Shown: positions 27,281 through 36,402, counted from the first letter of the stretch. The stretch: DNA of 64,000 nucleotides from Rhizobium sp. RU33A (GCF_900156055.1 NZ_FTMQ01000006.1:217114-281113), one strand, 5' to 3'. Notes: a model not told the origin generated them from the sequence alone. Made by a program: numbers and translations.

Positions 27281-29671
27281 TCAATCGTTGCTCGACACAC
27301 CGGCCGGGCGGACCAGCGTGGTCACGCGGCGGATCGCGACGCGGCGGTTCTGCTGTTCGGCGGCTTCCGTGCGGATCTTCAGGAAGCGCTCGCCGTAACC
27401 CTGGACCGACATGTTTTCCGGCGGGATGCCGTAGACTTCGGTGAGCAGGTTGGCGACGGTTTCTGCACGCTGGTCGGAAAGGACGAGGTTCGAACGATCC
27501 GAACCAACGGCATCCGTATGGCCTTCGATCAGGAAGACTTCGCCCGGATCATTTTCGAGCAGCTGCTCCATCGCCTGGGCAACCTTGCGCAGGGTACGAG
27601 CCTGCTCCAGCGGCACCTCGGCAGAACCCGACGGGAAGGTGATCGTATCGAGGTCGATACGACGGACCTTGTCGCGGATACGGGCCGACGACTTAACTTC
27701 GTCGATCGAATAGACGCGCTCTACACGCTCGACCGGCGGGCGTGCGAGGAAGTCGTAGTAGTCACGATCCGGCGACCGCGTCGTGCTGACGATGTAGTCG
27801 TCGACCGGAATGGTCAGACGCATCGGCGGCAGAGACAGACCGACGTCGACATACATGGTCGGACGTTCGCCGTCAGCTTCCGGCGAATACATCAGGACAT
27901 ATTCACGACCGCGCGGAGAAATGCGCGAACGGATGATGATGTCGCCATAACGGTTGTAGACCGTCACCAGCTTGCTGCCATCTGCACGTTCGATCGTCTC
28001 ACGCGTGCGGCCACGCGGCAGCTGCTCGTAATAGGTCTGTTCCGCATCGTAGCGCAGACGCTGACGGTCATCGCCGCGGACAACGATCTGGTTGCCGACA
28101 TTGATGACCGTGCGGTTGTCGATCTGCTCGACGACACGGATTTCCGTGACCTGATTGACCACGTTGTTCTGCACGATCGTGTTGTTGGTGACGTTATTGG
28201 TCACATTGTTCGTGACATTGTTGGTCACCGTGCTGTTCGACACGTTGTTGGTGACGGACGTCGGCACTTCGAAGGTCGGCGCAGCATCAAGCGTCGTGCC
28301 CTGCTCAGCAATCGTCGCCTGCATCGTCTGCTGGTCGGCAGCCGTCGTTTCGACTTGAGCTTCAGCATCGGTTTCCGGCGGGGGGGCGACATCTTCCTGG
28401 GCACGCAATTCGTTGCGCTGCTCACGCACGCCCTCGCCACCCGTGTTGTCGGCATCCTTGTCGCTGTCTAGGACGGCTGCACCGTTTTCGACCGGCAGAA
28501 CGACCGTCTCGGACGTCTGGGACGGATCCTCGGCGATGGCTTCCTTCTCTTCGGTCGTGCGGGTGTCGGTGATCTCCTGCACCGGCTGATCGGCCGGCGG
28601 CTCTACGGCGGGAACGAGAACCTGCTCACCTTCCGGCTGGGCTTCAGCGGGCGCTTCTTCACCGGTCGCCTGCTCTTCCACGGGCTGCTGGTCGGCCGGC
28701 TGTTCAGCCTGATCGGCAGGCACTTCGCCTTCGGTCGTGGGCTGTTCGCCGGCAGCGTCCTGACCGGGACGCAGCTCTTCTTCGGCAGCAGGAGCCTGGT
28801 CGTCGGCCTGCTGGGGAGCCGCTTCGTCCTCGGTCGGCGGCTGCTCTTGGGCCGGCTGTTCTTCAGCTGGCTGCTCTTCACCAGGCTGCTCTTCGGCTGG
28901 CTGCTGCTCCTCGGTCGGCTCAGTTGCCGGAGCCGGGCATTCAGCTTCGGAGGCTGCCTGCGAACCATCGGCACAGGTCACGGCCTGCGGTTCCTCAACA
29001 GGTTGCGCTTCTTCAGCCTGCTGCTGGGCTTCGGCCTCTGCGGCGGCCTGAGCTTCGGCTTCCGCCTGACGCTGAGCTTCCGCTTCTGCAGCGGCCTGTG
29101 CTTCCGCTTCAGCGGCTGCCTGTGCCTCTGCCTCGGCAGCGGCCTGAGCTTCTGCCTCAGCCTGACGCTGGGCCTCTGCTTCGGCAGCGGCCTGAGCTTC
29201 AGCTTCGGCGGCGGCCTGTGCCTCTGCTTCAGCGGCAGCCTGAGCTTCTGCTTCGGCCTGACGCTGGGCCTCTGCCTCGGCGGCAGCCTGGGCTTCAGCT
29301 TCAGCCTGACGCTGAGCTTCAGCTTCGGCGGCGGCCTGAGCCTCTGCTTCAGCCTGACGCTGCGCCTCTGCCTCGGCAGCGGCCTGAGCTTCTGCCTCGG
29401 CGGCAGCCTGAGCTTCGGCTTCGGCCTGACGGCGCGCTTCTTCCTCGGCGGCCGCCTGGGCGTCTCGAGCAGCGCACGTCTCGGCATCAGGCGCTTCCGA
29501 GCCATCGGTGCAGGTGACGGCCTGGGCCAGCTGGATCAGCTGTTCTTCTGCCTGGCGCGTCTGCGTCTGGCGTTCTGGATGTCCGGTAACAGCCGCCGCG
29601 ACCGGTTTTGCCAGTACCGCGACAGACAGGACCGGGATTGCCACCGTGTTGAGCAATCTCTTGTTGAACAT
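27281..29671 (-). CDS. OmpA-domain envelope protein with octapeptide and Asn-rich repeats
   Basis: A 796-residue exported protein. Order: signal-like N terminus ([17 protein letters not shown]...), a Cys-containing motif [16 protein letters not shown], about 19 Ala/Gln/Glu octapeptides (residues 71-222), a second copy [16 protein letters not shown], a Pro/Glu/Gln-rich acidic region, an Asn/Val/Thr repeat (TNNV units), a beta-rich segment, and a C-terminal OmpA peptidoglycan-binding domain with [31 protein letters not shown] and QNRRVAI. It probably anchors to the wall with a long helical, charged spacer. The start at 29671 drops 59 unsupported codons. Confidence 0.85.
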   Translation of the reverse strand: MFNKRLLNTVAIPVLSVAVLAKPVAAAVTGHPERQTQTRQAEEQLIQLAQAVTCTDGSEAPDAETCAARDAQAAAEEEARRQAEAEAQAAAEAEAQAAAEAEAQRQAEAEAQAAAEAEAQRQAEAEAQAAAEAEAQRQAEAEAQAAAEAEAQAAAEAEAQAAAEAEAQRQAEAEAQAAAEAEAQAAAEAEAQAAAEAEAQRQAEAEAQAAAEAEAQQQAEEAQPVEEPQAVTCADGSQAASEAECPAPATEPTEEQQPAEEQPGEEQPAEEQPAQEQPPTEDEAAPQQADDQAPAAEEELRPGQDAAGEQPTTEGEVPADQAEQPADQQPVEEQATGEEAPAEAQPEGEQVLVPAVEPPADQPVQEITDTRTTEEKEAIAEDPSQTSETVVLPVENGAAVLDSDKDADNTGGEGVREQRNELRAQEDVAPPPETDAEAQVETTAADQQTMQATIAEQGTTLDAAPTFEVPTSVTNNVSNSTVTNNVTNNVTNNVTNNTIVQNNVVNQVTEIRVVEQIDNRTVINVGNQIVVRGDDRQRLRYDAEQTYYEQLPRGRTRETIERADGSKLVTVYNRYGDIIIRSRISPRGREYVLMYSPEADGERPTMYVDVGLSLPPMRLTIPVDDYIVSTTRSPDRDYYDFLARPPVERVERVYSIDEVKSSARIRDKVRRIDLDTITFPSGSAEVPLEQARTLRKVAQAMEQLLENDPGEVFLIEGHTDAVGSDRSNLVLSDQRAETVANLLTEVYGIPPENMSVQGYGERFLKIRTEAAEQQNRRVAIRRVTTLVRPAGVSSND
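29006..29461 (-). repeat. Tandem 24-bp repeat encoding about 19 Ala/Gln/Glu octapeptides
   Basis: The protein unit is AQ(AA or RQ)AEAE, repeated about 19 times with an irregular alternation of the AA and RQ versions; the first and last units are degenerate. The DNA units differ at third positions, so the array is old enough to have diverged but could still change copy number. The peptide predicts a long charged alpha-helix. Confidence 0.9.
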
Positions 29672-30031
29672 ACCTTGCGTTTCCTTCCCTACGCACAGGC
29701 CGGCGACAGTGTCGTCCGGGTCCGTGCTGTTGAATGCGTGCTCGATTGCGCGAACCGAAGCTGTGGCCAAACTAGATTTCTCATAATTAACCGTGGCTGA
29801 ACGAGTTGGAGCGGCTTTTGCTCCAACAGACAACACCGGATGGAACAAAAAAATGTCTTCAGTGGCCCCTGGCGGATTTAAGGGGGCAAATTTTGTCGAT
29901 CACGCGGTTTGTTGTTGATTTCGGCTGGGAAACCAGACGAATATTGGGCCCAAGTGTGGTCGACCATACCACACGATCACGGACAGCCGCCTCAAAAGAA
30001 CAAACGGCGTCCACCCAACAGAGAGGATCTC
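29672..30031. other. 360-base divergent control region of the OmpA gene and amino-acid transporter
   Basis: Two inverted repeats are visible: GTTGGAGC/GCTCCAAC (29805-29827, seven-base spacer) and GTGTGGT/ACCACAC (29954-29974), the latter with the palindrome TGGTCGACCA inside it. The second lies 58 bases before the binding-protein start and could be an operator for the transporter. No gene is seen; frames that cross it are extensions of the flanking genes. Confidence 0.5.
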
Positions 30032-30805
30032 ATGCGTATTCCGACACGTTTTCTGGCCGCAGCATCGATCGCTGCCCTTTCGCTCTTTGCCGGTTCGGCC
30101 ATGGCGCAGGAAAAGCTGATCATCGGCACCGAAGGCGCCTATCCGCCCTTCAACAACCTTGAAGCCGACGGCTCGCTGTCTGGTTTCGACATCGACATCG
30201 CCAAGGCGCTTTGCGAGGAGATGAAGGTCACCTGCGAATTCGTCACCCAGGATTGGGACGGCATCATTCCGGCCCTTCAGGCCAAGAAGTTCGACGCCAT
30301 CATCGCATCCATGTCGATCACCCCGGAACGCCTGGAGAAGGTCGACTTCTCCAAGAAGTACTACAACACGCCGCCGGCCGTTGCCGTGCCGAAGGATTCG
30401 GCGATCACCGACGTGGCTGGCCTCGCAGGCAAGACGATCGGCGCCCAGTCTTCGACTACGCATGCCAACTATGCGGAAAAGCATATGGCGGACAGCGAGC
30501 TGAAGCTTTACCCGACCGCTGACGAATACAAGCTCGACCTCGAAGGCGGCCGCGTTGACGCCGTCGTCGACGATATCGTCGTTCTCTCGGAATGGCTGAA
30601 GTCGGATGCCGGCGCCTGCTGCAAGATCCTGACGCCGCTCCCGGTCGATGTCGAAATCAACGGTGATGGTGCAGGTATTGCCGTCCGTAAGGGCGAAACC
30701 GAGCTTGCTGACAAGTTCACCGCAGCGATCGCCGGCATCCGTGCCAACGGCAAGTACGAAGAAATCAACAAGAAGTATTTCGATTTCGACGTTTACGGCG
30801 AGTGA
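30032..30805 (+). CDS. Amino-acid ABC transporter, periplasmic binding protein
   Basis: A 257-residue family 3 solute-binding protein with a clear signal peptide cleaved after SAMA. The motifs KLIIGTEGAYPPFNNLEADGSLSGFDIDIAKAL and FDAIIASMSITPERLEKVDFSKKYY match the HisJ/ArgT (Lys/Arg/Orn/His, octopine/nopaline) group. Cationic amino acids or opine-like ligands are plausible but unproven. GAGAGG precedes the ATG. It is the first gene of the cluster with two permeases. Confidence 0.93.
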   Translation: MRIPTRFLAAASIAALSLFAGSAMAQEKLIIGTEGAYPPFNNLEADGSLSGFDIDIAKALCEEMKVTCEFVTQDWDGIIPALQAKKFDAIIASMSITPERLEKVDFSKKYYNTPPAVAVPKDSAITDVAGLAGKTIGAQSSTTHANYAEKHMADSELKLYPTADEYKLDLEGGRVDAVVDDIVVLSEWLKSDAGACCKILTPLPVDVEINGDGAGIAVRKGETELADKFTAAIAGIRANGKYEEINKKYFDFDVYGE

Positions 30806-30831
30806 TCCTGGGATAGACCGATAAAACCAAG

Positions 30832-30860
30832 TGGCGGAAGTCGAACACTTCCGCCATTTT
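30832..30860 (+). terminator. Stem-loop between binding-protein and permease genes
   Basis: TGGCGGAAGT and ACTTCCGCCA pair perfectly around CGAAC, followed by TTTTGCATTT. As in other binding-protein operons, it may end part of the transcripts or protect the binding-protein mRNA, giving more binding protein than permease. Confidence 0.75.
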
Positions 30861-30916
30861 GCATTTGAACGGCAACGACATCAAAAAGGCGGGAAAAACC
30901 GCCAAGGGGGAATGGC

Positions 30917-31720
30917 ATGGGCGGATTGTCTTCCGCGCTCGGCTCGATCTGGGACTGGATCAGTTACACGTTTGATCCGCTCTGTGGTCCCGTCGGGCTC
31001 TTCCGGCTGTTGGCGACCGATACGCTTGTGAGCTGCGGCGACACCGGCTGGGGCGACGAGATCGCTTTCGGCGTCAAGGTGACGATCTCGCTGGCACTTG
31101 CGACACTGCCCGTGGGCCTTGCCCTCGGCTTCCTGATTGCGCTGGCGCGCCAGTCGGGTGAATGGAGCCTGCGGGCAGCGACCGGCGTCTACACGACCAT
31201 CTTTCGCGGGCTGCCCGAACTCCTGACGCTCTTTATCGTCTATTTCGGCTTCCAGATACTCGTCCAGTCCGTCCTGTCCTGGCTCGGCATCGACCAACGC
31301 GTCGAGATCAATGCCTTCGTGGCCGGCATGATCGCACTCTCCGTCGTCTTTTCGTCCTATGCCTCGGAAGTTCTGCTGTCGGCGTTCCAGGCCATCCCGC
31401 GCGGTCAGTACGAGGCCGGTAGCGCCGTCGGTCTGTCGAAGCGCAAGACCATGTGGCTGATCATCGTGCCCCAGTTGATCCGCATCGCCCTGCCGGGCCT
31501 TAGCAATCTCTGGCTGGTGCTCCTCAAGGACACGGCCCTCGTCTCGGTCATCGGTCTTGCCGACATCGTGCGGCAGACCGGCGTGGCGGCGCGCGTCACC
31601 AAGGAGGCCTTCATGTTCTACGGGATTGCCTGCCTTCTCTATCTGGTGCTCGCCACCGTCTCCTCGATCGGCCTGAACGCCATCGCACGCTGGGCCAACC
31701 GCGCGGAGGCGAGCCGATGA
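30917..31720 (+). CDS. Amino-acid ABC transporter permease 1
   Basis: A 267-residue HisQ/ArtQ-type inner-membrane subunit with five to six spans. The EAA loop reads EAGSAVGLSKRKTMWLIIVPQLIRIALPG, the ATPase-docking segment. The N-terminal half has the family motif GLPELLTLFIVYFG. It overlaps permease 2 by four bases (ATGA). Together they form the heteromeric channel for the upstream binding protein. Confidence 0.93.
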   Translation: MGGLSSALGSIWDWISYTFDPLCGPVGLFRLLATDTLVSCGDTGWGDEIAFGVKVTISLALATLPVGLALGFLIALARQSGEWSLRAATGVYTTIFRGLPELLTLFIVYFGFQILVQSVLSWLGIDQRVEINAFVAGMIALSVVFSSYASEVLLSAFQAIPRGQYEAGSAVGLSKRKTMWLIIVPQLIRIALPGLSNLWLVLLKDTALVSVIGLADIVRQTGVAARVTKEAFMFYGIACLLYLVLATVSSIGLNAIARWANRAEASR

Positions 31721-32547
31721 CCCACGCATTGGAAATGATACCCGCCCGCCCCGCGCCACCGGTAAAGGCAAGCCGAATCAACCTGGCCCGCGTCGCTGGC
31801 TATGGCATCCTCACTCTCTGGGTTCTTCTCGGGCTCGCACTCGTCTGGTACCTCGCATCGAGCTGGGATCCGGCAAAGATCGAACGCTATGGCTGGCGGT
31901 ACCTGGACGGCCTCGCCACCACCCTGATGCTGACCTTCGGGTCGATCACGCTCGGCGCGCTCCTTTCCGTCCCCGTCACCTTCGCCCGCATGGCACCGAA
32001 CCCGATCCTGAACACGGTCGCCTATGCCTATGTCTATGTCTTCCGCAGCACGCCGATGCTGTTGCAGATCTTCCTGATCTATTATGGCCTCGGCTCTTTC
32101 CGTCCGCAGATCGAAGCGATCGGCCTCTGGTGGTTCTTCCGCGAGGCTTGGTATTGCGCGCTGTTTGCCATGACACTGAACACGGCAGCCTATCAGGCGG
32201 AGATCCTGCGCGGTGCGATCAAAAGTGTCCCGCGTGGCCAGACGGAAGGCGCTAAATCCCTCGGCCTGCCCAGGTCGATTACCTTATGGAAGATCATCCT
32301 GCCGCAGGCTCTGATCGTCGCTCTTCGTCCCTATGGCAACGAGATCATATTTATGATCAAGGGCTCGGCCGTCGTCGCGGTCGTCACCGTCCTCGATCTG
32401 ATGGGCCAGACGCGTTATGCCTTCTCGCGCACATTCGACTACCAGACCTATCTCTGGGCGGCGATCTTCTATCTCGCCATCGTCGAGGCGCTGCGCCACA
32501 CATGGGGTGCGATCGAGGCACGGCTGACCCGTCACTTGAAACGCTGA
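31717..32547 (+). CDS. Amino-acid ABC transporter permease 2
   Basis: A 276-residue HisM-type permease with the EAA loop EGAKSLGLPRSITLWKIILPQALIVALRPYGNE and the RSTPMLLQIFLIYYG segment. Start overlaps the preceding stop by four bases. No ATP-binding subunit gene follows, so the complex must borrow an ATPase encoded elsewhere, or the ATPase was lost from this locus. Confidence 0.93.
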   Translation: MTHALEMIPARPAPPVKASRINLARVAGYGILTLWVLLGLALVWYLASSWDPAKIERYGWRYLDGLATTLMLTFGSITLGALLSVPVTFARMAPNPILNTVAYAYVYVFRSTPMLLQIFLIYYGLGSFRPQIEAIGLWWFFREAWYCALFAMTLNTAAYQAEILRGAIKSVPRGQTEGAKSLGLPRSITLWKIILPQALIVALRPYGNEIIFMIKGSAVVAVVTVLDLMGQTRYAFSRTFDYQTYLWAAIFYLAIVEALRHTWGAIEARLTRHLKR

Positions 32548-32556
32548 CCATGGGTT

Positions 32557-32577
32557 GGCGACCCGTTTTGGGTCGCC
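32557..32577 (+). terminator. Stem-loop after the transporter cluster
   Basis: GGCGACCC and GGGTCGCC pair around GTTTT nine bases after the permease stop. There is no T-tract; weak terminator candidate. Confidence 0.45.
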
Positions 32578-32721
32578 GTCCGTCTTGATTAGCAGTTCCT
32601 TTACCAACAGGTGTTTCCATCACGTCAGGGCCCGCGTCGGTCGCGGCCCCGGTCGGTCGCGGAAGCGATGACACCGCCCGCGTCGATCCGTCTTCCACGA
32701 GAACAGGGGGAACGTCGGCAC

Positions 32722-32988
32722 ATGAACAGCGAAATGGAACTGATGCTGAAGGGTTACGGGCTGACAACCGCCCAGATCCTCTACCGCCTGCCTGATCATC
32801 CTTCCCTGCTGCAGACCTATATCTGGCAGCATTACGATCTGGCTCCTGACTTTCCGGAAATGCGCGGCTTCCTGCGCTTCTGGCAGGATAAGATCGAAGG
32901 CCCGCTCCATTCGGTGACTTATGTCCACAAGAAAATGATCGCGGCCAGCGAATGGCGTTCACTGAAGGGCGAGTTCATTCTGCACTGA
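32722..32988 (+). CDS. Usg-family protein
   Basis: An 88-residue protein with the full COG5425 (Usg) pattern: LKGYGLTTAQILYRLPDHPSLLQ, the WQ.YDLAPDFPE segment and the tail HKK-I--SEWRSLKGEFILH. The name comes from an old suggestion of a role in tryptophan synthesis; the function is not established. The start at 32722 gives the family N terminus; no strong SD is near (GGGGG about 13 bases away). No trp gene is close by. It converges on the DUF2270 gene with two bases between the stops. Confidence 0.85.
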   Translation: MNSEMELMLKGYGLTTAQILYRLPDHPSLLQTYIWQHYDLAPDFPEMRGFLRFWQDKIEGPLHSVTYVHKKMIAASEWRSLKGEFILH

Positions 32989-32990
32989 GG

Positions 32991-33728
32991 TCAGACATGC
33001 ACCTCGCCATGGGCAATTTCCCCATCCTTCGGCTCCCGATATAGGATGGAGAAGAGCAGCGCGATATAGAAGGCGCCAACCAGCGCCAGCACGATGCCGC
33101 CATGCAGCGGTCCAAGATGGGCGTTCTGGACGATCTGGGAGAGGCTGCTGACAAATTCGGCGGGCGCCTCGTTCTGCTGCAGCTTCGGGCTGGAGATTTT
33201 CAGCGCCCAGGCGAGAAGCAGGATAAGATACATCCAGATGTAGTTGCGCCGGATACGACGAAAGAGCGCTTCGCGATAGGCCATCAGGAAGACGGGCCGT
33301 CGAAGGCTGGCCGCGATCGCTTCCGCCCAATCGGGCTTCAATTCTGCCTGCGGGCAGAGCGCCTGGGAGAAATAGTGCCGCTCAAGCTGGCGCACCCGTG
33401 CCCGGTAGACATCGAAGAAGCGGTAGCGCCGTGCCTCGATGACAAGGAAGACCGACACCAGAAGCATGGCGAACAGCACCACGCCATGATGAGACGACGG
33501 CGTCGACAGCGAAACGGACAACAGGCCCGCCACCACCGTCATTGACCAGTTTGTGGTCCGGTCTATCCGGTCGCGCCAGCTCGTCATCCGACCGATCTCA
33601 CCGCGATAATAGTGGATGATCATGTTGGCCTTCTCGGCCGAACTCGCCGGCAGGGCCGGTGCGAGGCGCGCGGGCTCTGCGCTCTCTAGCGGCAGTATGC
33701 CGGCTTTGTCTTGTGCGGTTTGTTCCAT
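32991..33728 (-). CDS. DUF2270 integral membrane protein
   Basis: A 245-residue membrane protein with about four spans in two pairs (near residues 62-97 and 175-230) and a conserved basic cytoplasmic stretch, VIEARRYRFFDVYRARVRQLERHYF. This matches the DUF2270 family of unknown function. The start at 33728 is preferred because GGAG lies seven bases upstream; ATGs four and 20 codons further up are possible. Confidence 0.8.
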   Translation of the reverse strand: MEQTAQDKAGILPLESAEPARLAPALPASSAEKANMIIHYYRGEIGRMTSWRDRIDRTTNWSMTVVAGLLSVSLSTPSSHHGVVLFAMLLVSVFLVIEARRYRFFDVYRARVRQLERHYFSQALCPQAELKPDWAEAIAASLRRPVFLMAYREALFRRIRRNYIWMYLILLLAWALKISSPKLQQNEAPAEFVSSLSQIVQNAHLGPLHGGIVLALVGAFYIALLFSILYREPKDGEIAHGEVHV

Positions 33729-33854
33729 GCTTGGCTCCATATCACGAAAACACCAGGAACCGCCGACCGGTTCCCTTTTCATTGCCAAGCCCGGCCCGAC
33801 CCGCTAGACGACCGGCAAAGGCCTGATGAGCGGCCGACAGAACAGGAGCCTCAA

Positions 33855-34673
33855 ATGGCCAAGATCGACGAAGAAGCCCTGGCAGAAGCCTATAACCGCG
33901 CACTCACCCTCGAAAAGGCAGGCGATATCGACGCTGCCGTCAAGGCTTATGAGGAAGTGCTGGCGATCGACCCCGATGACCACGGCGGCGCATCGGTCCG
34001 TATTGCAGCACTTGGCCGCGGCGAGGCTCCGCCGAAAGCGCCCGACGCCTATGTCGAAACGCTCTTCGACCAGCACGCCGAAGCCTTCGAGGATATCCTC
34101 GTCGAACAGCTCGGCTACACCGTGCCGATGATGGTCCGCCAGCGCCTGCAGTCGCTCGGTCTCGGCCCGTTCAAGCGTCTGCTCGACCTTGGCTGCGGCA
34201 CCGGCCTCACCGGCGGTGCGCTGCGCGACGTGGTGGACGACATGACCGGTATCGATATCTCCGAAAAGATGGTCGAGATCGCCCATGAAAAGGATCTCTA
34301 CGAGACCCTCTATGTGGCCGAACTCGAGGATTTCCTCGAGGACAATGACGACGAACCCTTCGACCTCGTGACCGCAACCGACGTGCTGCCCTATCTCGGC
34401 GCCCTCGAACCACTGTTCTTTGGTGCCGCCGAGAACATGAGCGACGGCGGGATCTTCGTCTTCTCGTCCGAAACGATGTCGGAAGACGTCATGGCGGGTC
34501 GGTCCTTCATCGTCGGCCCGCACCAGCGCTTCGTCCATGCTGAGACATATGTGCGCGAAAGGCTGGCCGCGACAGGCTTCGAAGTGGTCGAGATCACCGA
34601 CATCAACGTGCGCATGCAGGACGGAAACCCGTCGCCCGGGCATCTCGTCGTGGCGAAAAAAGCCAAAGACTAA
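33855..34673 (+). CDS. TPR-containing SAM-dependent methyltransferase
   Basis: A 272-residue fusion of one or two N-terminal TPR units (YNRALTLEKAGDIDAAVKAYEEVLAIDPDD) and a class I methyltransferase domain: motif I LLDLGCGTGLTG, then GIDISEKMVEIA and DLVTATDVLPYLG. The TPR suggests it acts on a protein or docks to a partner; substrate unknown. GGAG lies about eight bases before the ATG at 33855; the frame upstream is not supported. Confidence 0.88.
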   Translation: MAKIDEEALAEAYNRALTLEKAGDIDAAVKAYEEVLAIDPDDHGGASVRIAALGRGEAPPKAPDAYVETLFDQHAEAFEDILVEQLGYTVPMMVRQRLQSLGLGPFKRLLDLGCGTGLTGGALRDVVDDMTGIDISEKMVEIAHEKDLYETLYVAELEDFLEDNDDEPFDLVTATDVLPYLGALEPLFFGAAENMSDGGIFVFSSETMSEDVMAGRSFIVGPHQRFVHAETYVRERLAATGFEVVEITDINVRMQDGNPSPGHLVVAKKAKD

Positions 34674-34738
34674 ACCTGAGGGTGCATTTTCTACCCAGGG
34701 CTGCATCAGATTAGTAGCCAAGAAGCGCCCGACCTCTA

Positions 34739-34765
34739 GGCTTCCCCTGACAAAAGGGGGAAGCC
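34739..34765 (+). promoter_or_regulatory. Hairpin covering the ribosome-binding site of the next gene
   Basis: GGCTTCCCC (34739-34747) pairs perfectly with GGGGAAGCC (34757-34765). The right arm contains the purine-rich Shine-Dalgarno (AGGGGGAAG) and ends on the base before the ATG. If it forms in mRNA it would mask the ribosome-binding site, so translation may need opening by a factor, RNA or temperature. Confidence 0.6.
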
Positions 34766-36331
34766 ATGCAAACAGAAGTTGCCACAGCGCTTGTCGGAGC
34801 GCCATTCTTCACCTGGACGCTCGTTGGCGCGTTCTCCATATCTCTGATCACTGTCTTTGCCTTGATATTCGGACGCTACGAGATCAGGCTCCGGCGCCTG
34901 CGCCTCATCAGGGACTACGTAAAGACCTTTCCGGTCGTCGATCAGACAGACGAAGCGACAAGTCCGTCCTTTGAGTTTGTCCGAACCAAATATGCCGCCG
35001 ATGTGAGAGGCAAAGGCGAGCAGGATCACGCGAGCCCGGATCAGACGGGACGATCTCCGGAAGACATCATCACCGAGATCAATGAGACGATCTCCCAGAC
35101 GCGGTTTTTCCTCAATCGCGGTGACATGAGATTGCTCGTCGCGGCTCTTCCCTATTCGCTGATAGTGTTCGCTGGGTTCACACTAACCCTTTCAGGCTTT
35201 GGATGTCTTGCACCGACCGGGGACTGCCCAAGCATGCCGACCTTCAACCTGCTGACCGTTGGAGGAATGAAATTTGCGGCCGATACCGCCGCAACCGACC
35301 TCAGGCAACTAGCAGAAAACGTCCTGACCGTCGCAGCGATCACATTCGTCGGCGCCTACCTGTCGTCTCTGCGCTATCTCGTCCAGGCGCTCGCGGTCTT
35401 CGATCTGAACGGCTACACGATGATCCGACAAGCGGCGATGATCGTCATTTCGGTTCTGGCCTCAGCGGCACTCTATCGCGCCTTGCCGGACCTCAGCGCG
35501 GTCCAGGAGGTGATCAGCATCGAGAGAACCGCGCCCGTCGCCGAGCTGTCATCCCTCTGGATCCTCCTCGCCTTGGCCTTCGGCCTGCTGCCCGGCAGCG
35601 TGCTCCAGTTCATCCTCGTCAAGGTGGGAAGCCAGATCAACTGGATCAAGCAATCCGACAACCGCTTCATCGAGTGGACACGGGTCGTGCCGCTCGATGC
35701 GATCGACGGCATCGATTTCCTCACGCGCTTCCGGTTGGAAGAATGCGGCATCTCAGATGTGCAATCACTCGCCACCTACAATCCGATCATGCTGCACATC
35801 GAAACACCCTTCGGCATCTACCAGACGGTCGACTGGATCGCCCAAGCCCAACTGTGCTGCGTCGTCGGTCTCGATCGTTTTCTGCTGTTGCGCCAGTTCA
35901 ACGTCCGCACGATCTTCGATCTGGAACGGGCCCTGAAACAGAACCGTGACACCGACACCACAACGGACGACAAAGCCATCGACGCCTTTGACCGGATCTA
36001 TGCCGCCGTCCTGCTCGCTCCGACCGGACCGATGAAGCACGTCCAGGAAAAGAGTACGGCGAAATTTCTCATCCCGGGTGCAGACGGACAGATCAAGGAA
36101 GTCGATGCGCGGGAATTCAGCATCTGGGCACTGACAACCATCAGTGAAACGCCGGAGATGTCCTCGCGCGCTATCGAGCATCTGATGGACTGGATCGGCG
36201 ACGACCTCCATGTTCGCCGTCTGCGGCGGTTGTGGAACGAGATTTCGAGCCGTCTGGGACAGATGAGCCTGGAACTCACCCCGGATAATGAAATCGGCAG
36301 GAAAACGGCTGCCCCCGACCCTGCCGAATAA
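34766..36331 (+). CDS. Unrecognised multi-span membrane protein with helical C-terminal domain
   Basis: A 521-residue protein I cannot assign. Membrane segments are predicted near residues 14-36, 121-147, 183-212, 219-239 and 260-286. A charged loop of about 85 residues separates spans 1 and 2. The soluble C-terminal part (290-521) is helical and contains two short modules that look like helix-hairpin-helix units (FRLEECGISDVQSLATYNP at 322-340 and LLLRQFNVRTIFDLERAL at 373-390). No enzyme motif is visible. It stands alone on its strand after a hairpin-masked start; a signalling or scaffold role is a guess. Confidence 0.75.
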   Translation: MQTEVATALVGAPFFTWTLVGAFSISLITVFALIFGRYEIRLRRLRLIRDYVKTFPVVDQTDEATSPSFEFVRTKYAADVRGKGEQDHASPDQTGRSPEDIITEINETISQTRFFLNRGDMRLLVAALPYSLIVFAGFTLTLSGFGCLAPTGDCPSMPTFNLLTVGGMKFAADTAATDLRQLAENVLTVAAITFVGAYLSSLRYLVQALAVFDLNGYTMIRQAAMIVISVLASAALYRALPDLSAVQEVISIERTAPVAELSSLWILLALAFGLLPGSVLQFILVKVGSQINWIKQSDNRFIEWTRVVPLDAIDGIDFLTRFRLEECGISDVQSLATYNPIMLHIETPFGIYQTVDWIAQAQLCCVVGLDRFLLLRQFNVRTIFDLERALKQNRDTDTTTDDKAIDAFDRIYAAVLLAPTGPMKHVQEKSTAKFLIPGADGQIKEVDAREFSIWALTTISETPEMSSRAIEHLMDWIGDDLHVRRLRRLWNEISSRLGQMSLELTPDNEIGRKTAAPDPAE

Positions 36332-36402
36332 CAATCGCAGGCCTTTCAAGCCCGGGGAGCTTCGACTATGCATGTCTCATACCGCAAGGCAGGAGAGACG
36401 AA

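Noticed and set aside
29006..29461. A CRISPR-like array
   Set aside because: Units are contiguous 24-bp coding repeats in frame with no unique spacers, so this is a protein repeat.
28847..29800. Long plus-strand open frames opposite the OmpA repeat, rich in Gly, Leu, Phe and Ser
   Set aside because: They are the mirror of the GC-rich 24-bp repeat, with no start signal or family features. The minus-strand frame has signal peptide, Cys motifs and an OmpA domain.
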